From Thermoplasmata archaeon (GTDB lineage: Archaea > Thermoplasmatota > Thermoplasmata > UBA184): DNA of 5,831 nt. Numbering within the stretch: the stretch's first letter is position 1; every line of letters begins with the position of its first letter. This document shows, piece by piece, positions 5,127-5,831 of the stretch. The translations under genes and the position numbers were made by a program. The notes under the pieces are model-generated. The model saw only the letters and a list, made by a program, of their open reading frames with translations. It was not told the DNA's origin and made no database searches. The stretch covers positions 1-5,831 of the forward strand of contig JASHYU010000241.1 in assembly GCA_030042855.1 (NCBI GenBank), given 5' to 3'.

Positions 5127-5822
5127 ATGGCGACTTCGTGCCCGTCCTGTGGTGCCGAGATGGAGTTCTCGGAGCGTGCGGTGGTCCTCCGGTCGGGGAC
5201 CTGCCCGTCGTGCGCGAAGGAGTTCGCGTTCGTGGAAGGGACGACGCTCGCCGGCCACCTGCCCGAGGGCGGCGAGGTCGAAGCGCCCCCACCGGTCGGC
5301 GCGCCGGCGGTCGTCGCGGGCGAAGGGCCGGAGTGCCCGACGTGCGGCGGTCCGCTCGAGGTCCGATCCGGTCGGGACGGGGCGCTGCTCGTGCTCTGCG
5401 AAGACTGCGAGACCCGGACCGTCTATCGGCCCGAGGGCGAACGAGGGGCGCGCGATCGCCGAAGCTCGGCGCCCGAGGGCCGACGGCCCGAGGGGGACTT
5501 CGAACCGCGGAGCCGACCGTGCCGTCGGTGCGGAGCGCCCCTCCGCTTCTCCACCGGCGAGGACGGCATGCTGGTCGGGGAGTGCGACTCGTGCGGGAAC
5601 CGCTTCACCCTCCCACCGCGACGGGATTCCGGCGGGGCCGGCGGGTACCGCGGCCGGCCCGGGGCCGATCGCGGCGGGTATCGGGACCGCGGGGGCAAGC
5701 GGCCCAACTTCCAGAACCGCCGGCGACCCGCGTACGGAGGTCCGTCCCGGCGCCCGAGAGACGGGAACGGGGACGGCGACGATCGGCGGGACCGACGGCG
5801 CCGGAGCCGCCGGGACGACTGA
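5127..5822 (+). CDS. Triple zinc-ribbon protein with Arg/Gly/Asp-rich C-terminal tail
   Basis: A 231-residue protein with three CxxC...CxxC zinc ribbons: Cys5/8 with 26/29, Cys70/73 with 91/94, and Cys132/135 with 153/156. In all three, exactly 17 residues separate the two CxxC knuckles, so the ribbons look like copies of one module. Each should bind one structural zinc. The linkers are disordered: an acidic then Pro/Ala/Val-rich one (47-66) and a highly charged Arg/Glu one (101-130). From about residue 165 to the end, the protein is a low-complexity Arg/Gly/Asp tail with GGYRGR, DRGGYRDRGG and a final RRDRRRRSRRDD. This resembles RGG-type RNA-binding tails, so binding to RNA or a ribosome/transcription complex is a fair inference, but no specific function can be assigned. 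ATG 5127 begins just before the first ribbon; the frame upstream has no family-like sequence. The gene is divergent from the ABC exporter operon. No terminator is visible in the nine bases left before the window end. Confidence 0.85.
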   Translation: MATSCPSCGAEMEFSERAVVLRSGTCPSCAKEFAFVEGTTLAGHLPEGGEVEAPPPVGAPAVVAGEGPECPTCGGPLEVRSGRDGALLVLCEDCETRTVYRPEGERGARDRRSSAPEGRRPEGDFEPRSRPCRRCGAPLRFSTGEDGMLVGECDSCGNRFTLPPRRDSGGAGGYRGRPGADRGGYRDRGGKRPNFQNRRRPAYGGPSRRPRDGNGDGDDRRDRRRRSRRDD

Positions 5823-5831
5823 GCACACCCC

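Overview
This 5.8 kb window is very GC-rich and densely coded. It looks like chromosomal DNA from a high-GC archaeon, possibly of the Thermoplasmatota type, though the lineage is a guess. Several putative transcription units start with an ATG about 29-33 bases downstream of the centre of a short AT-rich, TATA-like box and have no convincing Shine-Dalgarno sequence. That is the layout of leaderless archaeal mRNAs. The one clear Shine-Dalgarno site (GGAGGT) precedes the only gene that is obviously internal to an operon. No IS, phage, CRISPR, tRNA or rRNA feature was recognised.

Layout from left to right. A 50-residue acidic-headed small protein (minus strand, 208-56) diverges from a six-helix K+-channel-like protein with a cytosolic RCK/TrkA-N domain (340-1512). 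The channel has a strongly altered selectivity filter and an altered Rossmann glycine motif. A perfect 9-bp hairpin follows it and is a candidate transcript end. Next comes an unrecognised soluble 210-residue protein (1603-2235). It is followed by a multi-spanning membrane protein (2295-3002) with a duplicated IExTEVV motif, reminiscent of the ExxE/ExGD motifs of FTR1- and GDT1-like metal transporters. Convergent to these is a two-gene ABC-2 exporter operon on the minus strand: a DrrA-like ATPase (4877-3864) whose stop codon overlaps the start of a DrrB-like permease (3867-3022). Divergent from the exporter is a protein (5127-5822) with three zinc ribbons of identical CxxC-x17-CxxC spacing and a long Arg/Gly/Asp-rich tail.

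The ATPase and permease clearly work together as one exporter. No shared pathway links the other genes, although three of the seven encode integral membrane proteins. The most notable observations are the non-canonical channel pore (TNGTNF in place of TVGYGD) and the triple-ribbon protein with an RGG-like tail. I do not see a clear new multi-gene defence or mobile system here.
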